From positions 1-6,990 of the forward strand of contig DMDI01000215.1 of NCBI GenBank assembly GCA_003445555.1: a DNA stretch of 6,990 nucleotides. Direction: 5' to 3'. The DNA is from Desulfotomaculum sp. (GTDB lineage: Bacteria > Bacillota > Desulfotomaculia > Desulfotomaculales > Nap2-2B). Position numbers and translations under genes: made by a program. Below, piece after piece: positions 3,923 through 6,990 of this stretch (the first letter of the stretch is position 1; the number at the start of each line of letters is the position of its first letter). Below the pieces are notes generated by a model. That model saw nothing but the letters and a program-made list of their open reading frames with translations, did no database searches and was not told the origin of the DNA.

Positions 3923-6227
3923 TTTTTCCGGCCGGTGGATAATTATGCTTGCCGTCATCTGGTGCCTTGCGGTTTTGGGTCTGGCGATGGCCCAGGAAAC
4001 ACCGGTAGGCACGGTAGAAGGCCGGGTGACAAGCTCCGATACCGGCCGGCCAATTGCGCAGGCTAACGTTTGGTTATCTCCGGAAAAAGAAGACGGGGTT
4101 TCTAAAAACGCCCAAACAGATGAAAACGGCGGCTTTCTTTTTAGCGGTATTCCGGCGGGAAGCTACACCATCCACTCTTCCGGCCGGGTTCATAATATGC
4201 CGCCGCTAAAGATTACGGTACGGGAGGGAAAGCTTGAAAAGTTAAATCTGTCCCTTAAAGCCGCCCAACCTTTCCTTAACCTTTATATTCCCCAACGCAC
4301 TTTTTTAAGCCAGGAAAAACCGAAAATAGTTCTTGACGGCTTTACCATGAGTGAGGAAGCGGTTATTACCCTGCACAAGGTAAATAAAGATAAACTTTTT
4401 TCCGGAGAGGCTAAATTTATATATAAAATTCTAAGGGAGCCCTGGAGCACTTTTACCCGTCAGCAGCTGCTTAACAGTCCGGCCCTTGAAGCACCTACCT
4501 ATAAAAAGGTCAAGATTACCAAGCGTGATTGTGAGGGCGCCTATCAGCAGCAGATAGCGCTGGACCCCCAGGAAGCAGGAATTTATCTGGTTACCGCTTC
4601 GGTGGGTCAGTTGGAAGGGATGGGTTGGATTGAGGTAAGTAATATCGGCCTGGTCACCAAGGAAAACGGCCGGGATTTAATGGCTTACGTGGCAAAGCTG
4701 GACAGCGGTGAACCGGTGGCGGGGGCAGCAGTTAAAATTCTATCCGGCCAGAAATTTACTTCCCCCGGTTTAACAAACGGGGAGGGAATATATAAGGGGC
4801 GCTCAACTCCTCTGGTGCCGGGTGAACCGGAAAACAGGCTGATCTTTGCTTGCCAGGGTGACTCTATTGCCTTTGTAACCTCTTATACGACTGAGCTTGG
4901 AGACGGAAAACCGGCTCTTTATGTCTATACTGACCGGCCTATTTACCGCCCGGGGCAACTTGTTTATTTTAAGGGGATTGTACGCCACCTGTCCGGTGAC
5001 ACTTACCGGCTGCCCCAGCAGGGTGAGGCGAGGATACAGGTCCAAGACCGGCGGGGCACACCGGGTTACTCCGGCCGCTTCCCCCTAACCCGTTTCGGCT
5101 CTTTTCACGGACAGTTTGCCCTTCCGGAATACGCCTCCACCGGTGAATATTCCCTTGCCTGTTCCTTTGCCGGGCACACCCAGACGGTTTCCTTTGCCGT
5201 AGCCGAGTACCGTAAGCCAGAGTTTGCGGTAACGGTTGAAATGCCCAAAAAACGCTGCGTCCAGGGTGAAATGGTTAAGGCTAAGATTCAGGCCGCTTAT
5301 TACTTTGGGGCACCGGTTGTGGGGGCAGAGGTTCGCTACCAGGTATTTTGTGCTGATTATTGGTTTTGGCCGGGCGAGGAAGAACCGGAATGGGGGTACG
5401 GTGATTACGGAAGTAACGGGGCGGTGGTGCTGGAAGGAAAGCTCCGCACCAACACCGCCGGGGCAGCGGAAATCCCGTTTCCGGCCCAAGCCAAGCAAGC
5501 GGCAGAAAAGAATAACGGGGTCACCGACCGGAAATTTACGGTTTCAGTTGTAGCAACGGAACCGGGCGGCCGGGAGGCCACCGCCGAAGGGAGCATTATC
5601 GCCACCCAAGGGGAGTTTAAAATATGCCTGGAACCGGAACAGTCCATGGTTGCGCCTGGCGAACCGGCCCGCTTTAAGGTTACCGCCATCGATTATGAAT
5701 CCCGTCCCCGGTCAGGCGTTAAGCTGACGGTCGAAGCCAGTCAGGTTCGTTGGAGGGAGGGGGAGGAAAGTTACGTCAAGGTGGAAAGAGCTATGGTGTT
5801 AACTGACGCTGACGGGCGGGCCGGTTTTAAATTCAAACCGTCTGAACCAGGTTCTTATCGCCTCCAGGCGGCCGGTCGGGATGAAAAAGGTAATCAGATT
5901 AAAGCCTTTACCTGGATTTGGGTTACGGGCCGGGACGAATTCAGCGGCTACCGTTACCCGGAATTAGAGGTTATCCTTGACAAAAAAGTCTACGCCCCGG
6001 GAGAAGTGGCTAAAGTTTTAATAAACTCAAAAGAAAAAGATAGAACAGCCCTCTTAACGGTGGAAGGCCGTCAACTTTTCGCCTTTCGGTCAGTAAAACT
6101 CACCGGTAAGTCAACCCTTATTGAAATTCCGGTGCCGTCTGAGTACCGGCCTAATTTTTACCTTTCCGTTGGTTACGTAAAGGACAAAAGATTTATTAGC
6201 CAGACCGCTGAGGCAAAAGTATCCTAG
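3903..6227 (+). CDS. Secreted alpha-2-macroglobulin-like protein, N-terminal part up to an in-frame TAG
   Basis: 774 codons to the TAG. Bacterial A2M proteins are large envelope proteins thought to trap attacking proteases with a bait region and a thioester. Residues 1-30 form a Sec signal peptide with probable cleavage after AMA. No lipobox is evident, unlike many proteobacterial A2Ms. Residues about 36-118 resemble a carboxypeptidase-regulatory-like beta-sandwich (GTVEGRVTSSDTGRPIAQANV; GGFLFSGIPAGSYTI). Macroglobulin-type domains follow: one begins near LNLYIPQRTFLSQEKPKIVL (about 125), and the MG2 signature YTDRPIYRPGQLVYFKGIVR lies at about 341-360. Several further beta-domains come next. 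From about 686 the bait-region-type domain begins (ILDKKVYAPGEVAKVLINS, then ALLTVEG), and it is cut off after AEAKVS by TAG at 6225-6227. The remainder of the domain is encoded in the same frame directly downstream. Taken alone this product lacks the core A2M and thioester domains and would not be a working protease trap. Confidence 0.88.
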   Translation: MSMPRISFSGRWIIMLAVIWCLAVLGLAMAQETPVGTVEGRVTSSDTGRPIAQANVWLSPEKEDGVSKNAQTDENGGFLFSGIPAGSYTIHSSGRVHNMPPLKITVREGKLEKLNLSLKAAQPFLNLYIPQRTFLSQEKPKIVLDGFTMSEEAVITLHKVNKDKLFSGEAKFIYKILREPWSTFTRQQLLNSPALEAPTYKKVKITKRDCEGAYQQQIALDPQEAGIYLVTASVGQLEGMGWIEVSNIGLVTKENGRDLMAYVAKLDSGEPVAGAAVKILSGQKFTSPGLTNGEGIYKGRSTPLVPGEPENRLIFACQGDSIAFVTSYTTELGDGKPALYVYTDRPIYRPGQLVYFKGIVRHLSGDTYRLPQQGEARIQVQDRRGTPGYSGRFPLTRFGSFHGQFALPEYASTGEYSLACSFAGHTQTVSFAVAEYRKPEFAVTVEMPKKRCVQGEMVKAKIQAAYYFGAPVVGAEVRYQVFCADYWFWPGEEEPEWGYGDYGSNGAVVLEGKLRTNTAGAAEIPFPAQAKQAAEKNNGVTDRKFTVSVVATEPGGREATAEGSIIATQGEFKICLEPEQSMVAPGEPARFKVTAIDYESRPRSGVKLTVEASQVRWREGEESYVKVERAMVLTDADGRAGFKFKPSEPGSYRLQAAGRDEKGNQIKAFTWIWVTGRDEFSGYRYPELEVILDKKVYAPGEVAKVLINSKEKDRTALLTVEGRQLFAFRSVKLTGKSTLIEIPVPSEYRPNFYLSVGYVKDKRFISQTAEAKVS
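6225..6227 (+). other. In-frame TAG interrupting the A2M-like reading frame
   Basis: The frame 5' of the codon ends AEAKVS. The same frame 3' reads KEQILNLTVTPSKKNYEPGE, with no insertion or deletion. In the bait-region domain family a continuous strand and linker is expected here, so the TAG occupies one codon of an otherwise intact domain. A single base change from TTG, AAG, CAG, GAG, TGG, TCG, TAC or TAT could explain it. Recoding cannot be excluded. Confidence 0.85.
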
Positions 6228-6262
6228 AAGGAGCAAATTCTCAATTTGACGGTAACTCCGTC
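6228..6262 (+). promoter_or_regulatory. AAGGAG and two abutting hairpins directly after the in-frame TAG
   Basis: AAGGAG (6228-6233) follows the TAG directly. Then comes the perfect 6-bp stem CAAATT (6234-6239) / AATTTG (6243-6248) with a 3-nt CTC loop. A 5-bp stem GACGG (6248-6252) / CCGTC (6258-6262) with loop TAACT abuts it, sharing base 6248. GGAG (6230-6233) could instead pair with CTCC (6256-6259). The site could support reinitiation at TTG 6246-6248 (12-nt spacer) or influence decoding of the TAG. It also encodes ordinary-looking protein sequence, so chance remains possible. Confidence 0.35.
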
Positions 6263-6990
6263 CAAAAAGAACTACGAACCCGGTGAGGTGGTAACGTGCC
6301 GCCTAAAAACGGTAAATGCCGCCAACAAGCCTGTTCAGGCAGAAGTGTCGCTTGGGGTGGTTGATGAGGCCATCTATGCCCTTCGCCAGGATAGGACCGA
6401 GTCAATCTTTGACTTTTTTTACGCTCCCCAGTATAATCTGGTGGTTACAAATTATTCCTTTCCAGAAGTTTACTTAAGCGGGGATAAGGGTGCGCCTGCT
6501 GCGGTGGCGGTGCGTAAAAAGTTTGTTGATACGGCTTACTGGCGGGCAAATATCGAGACTGACGTAAAGGGCGAGGCAAAGATAATTTTTAAGATGCCCG
6601 ATACCCTTACCTCCTGGCGCTTCACGGGCCGTGCCTGCACGCTCAATACCGCCGTTGGTGAATATGCCACGAACGTTATTTGCACCAAAAATTTTCTTGT
6701 TCGTCTTCAGACCCCCCGGCTTTTGGTGTCCGAAGATAAAGCGGTCATCACCGCCCTGGTACACAATTACCGGCCGGAAAAAAAGCAGGTTACCGTTACC
6801 CTTAAAGCTTCCGGGATAAAGGTTTATGATCACCTTTCAAGAACAGTATCAGTTCCGCCCGCAGGTGTAAAACAGGTTACGTGGCGGATTTGCCCCACCA
6901 GGCCAGGAAAAGCTTCTTTAACCGCTTATGCCGCCTGCCCGGGGGCAAAAGACGCCGTAGAGATTACCCTTCCTGTGCATCCCCGCGGCC
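6246..6990 (+). CDS. Alpha-2-macroglobulin-like protein, continuation after the TAG (3' end outside window)
   Basis: In the same frame as the upstream A2M-like part, open from 6228 to the window edge (254 complete codons). The given start, TTG 6246-6248, is only a possible reinitiation codon behind AAGGAG; homology begins already at 6228. The protein completes the bait-region-type domain: LTVTPSKKNYEPGEVVTCRL, then AEVSLGVVDEAIYAL (about 6340-6384), whose VDEA-YAL core is a family hallmark. The core A2M domain follows: YWRANIETDVKGEAKIIFKM then PDTLTSWRFTGRA (about 6537-6635), then NFLVRLQTPRLLVSED near 6690-6737. The thioester motif (CxEQ) and thioester domain would lie beyond position 6990. 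Base composition and codon use look like those of the first part, so there is no sign of decay other than the TAG. If translated alone it has no signal peptide and would stay in the cytoplasm. Confidence 0.85.
   Translation, partial: MTVTPSKKNYEPGEVVTCRLKTVNAANKPVQAEVSLGVVDEAIYALRQDRTESIFDFFYAPQYNLVVTNYSFPEVYLSGDKGAPAAVAVRKKFVDTAYWRANIETDVKGEAKIIFKMPDTLTSWRFTGRACTLNTAVGEYATNVICTKNFLVRLQTPRLLVSEDKAVITALVHNYRPEKKQVTVTLKASGIKVYDHLSRTVSVPPAGVKQVTWRICPTRPGKASLTAYAACPGAKDAVEITLPVHPRG

Noticed and set aside
3903..3992. A2M-like protein as a Tat substrate, because tatA is nearby
   Set aside because: The signal peptide has no twin-arginine motif and looks like a standard Sec signal.
6225..6227. Frameshift as the cause of the A2M interruption
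   Set aside because: The frame is identical before and after the TAG, and the domain reads straight through.
6474..6833. A 119-codon minus-strand open frame opposite the A2M continuation
   Set aside because: The plus strand here clearly encodes the conserved A2M core domain.

Overview
The window looks like a chromosomal segment of a moderately GC-rich Clostridia-type Firmicute, perhaps a Peptococcaceae relative such as Pelotomaculum or Desulfotomaculum. That placement is an inference from gene content, strong Shine-Dalgarno sites, a lipoprotein-type zinc-binding protein and AT-rich promoters. It is not a proven assignment. Two gene blocks point away from each other across an unusually long, structure-rich intergenic region.

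Positions 1-1299, minus strand: a metal-homeostasis operon. A sigma-A-like promoter (1271-1299) overlaps or abuts an inverted-repeat operator (1247-1268). It drives a Fur-family regulator, most likely the zinc sensor Zur (TTG start), and then, with an 11-bp overlap, a ZnuA-type zinc-binding lipoprotein that runs off the left edge. The likely logic is autoregulated repression of zinc uptake.

Positions 1300-2095: nearly 800 bp with no convincing gene. It holds a 25-bp imperfect inverted repeat (1478-1502 / 1566-1590) enclosing a near-perfect C-rich/G-rich hairpin with G-quadruplex potential, like a small non-autonomous palindromic repeat. It also holds a candidate structured RNA or terminator (1680-1750) and several smaller hairpins.

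Positions 2096-6990, plus strand: tatA (75 aa), a 507-aa polytopic membrane protein of unknown function, and a secreted alpha-2-macroglobulin (A2M)-like protein. The last two overlap and are probably translationally coupled. The A2M reading frame is broken by one in-frame TAG at 6225-6227, in the middle of its bait-region-type domain. The same frame then continues without another stop to the window edge, and the downstream protein is clearly the rest of the bait domain and the start of the core A2M domain.

The TAG is therefore a recent nonsense mutation, a recoded codon (read-through or pyrrolysine), or a real split into two polypeptides. An AAGGAG site follows the TAG directly, then two abutting small hairpins. 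This is the main point of interest. The thioester domain expected in the C-terminal half lies outside the window.
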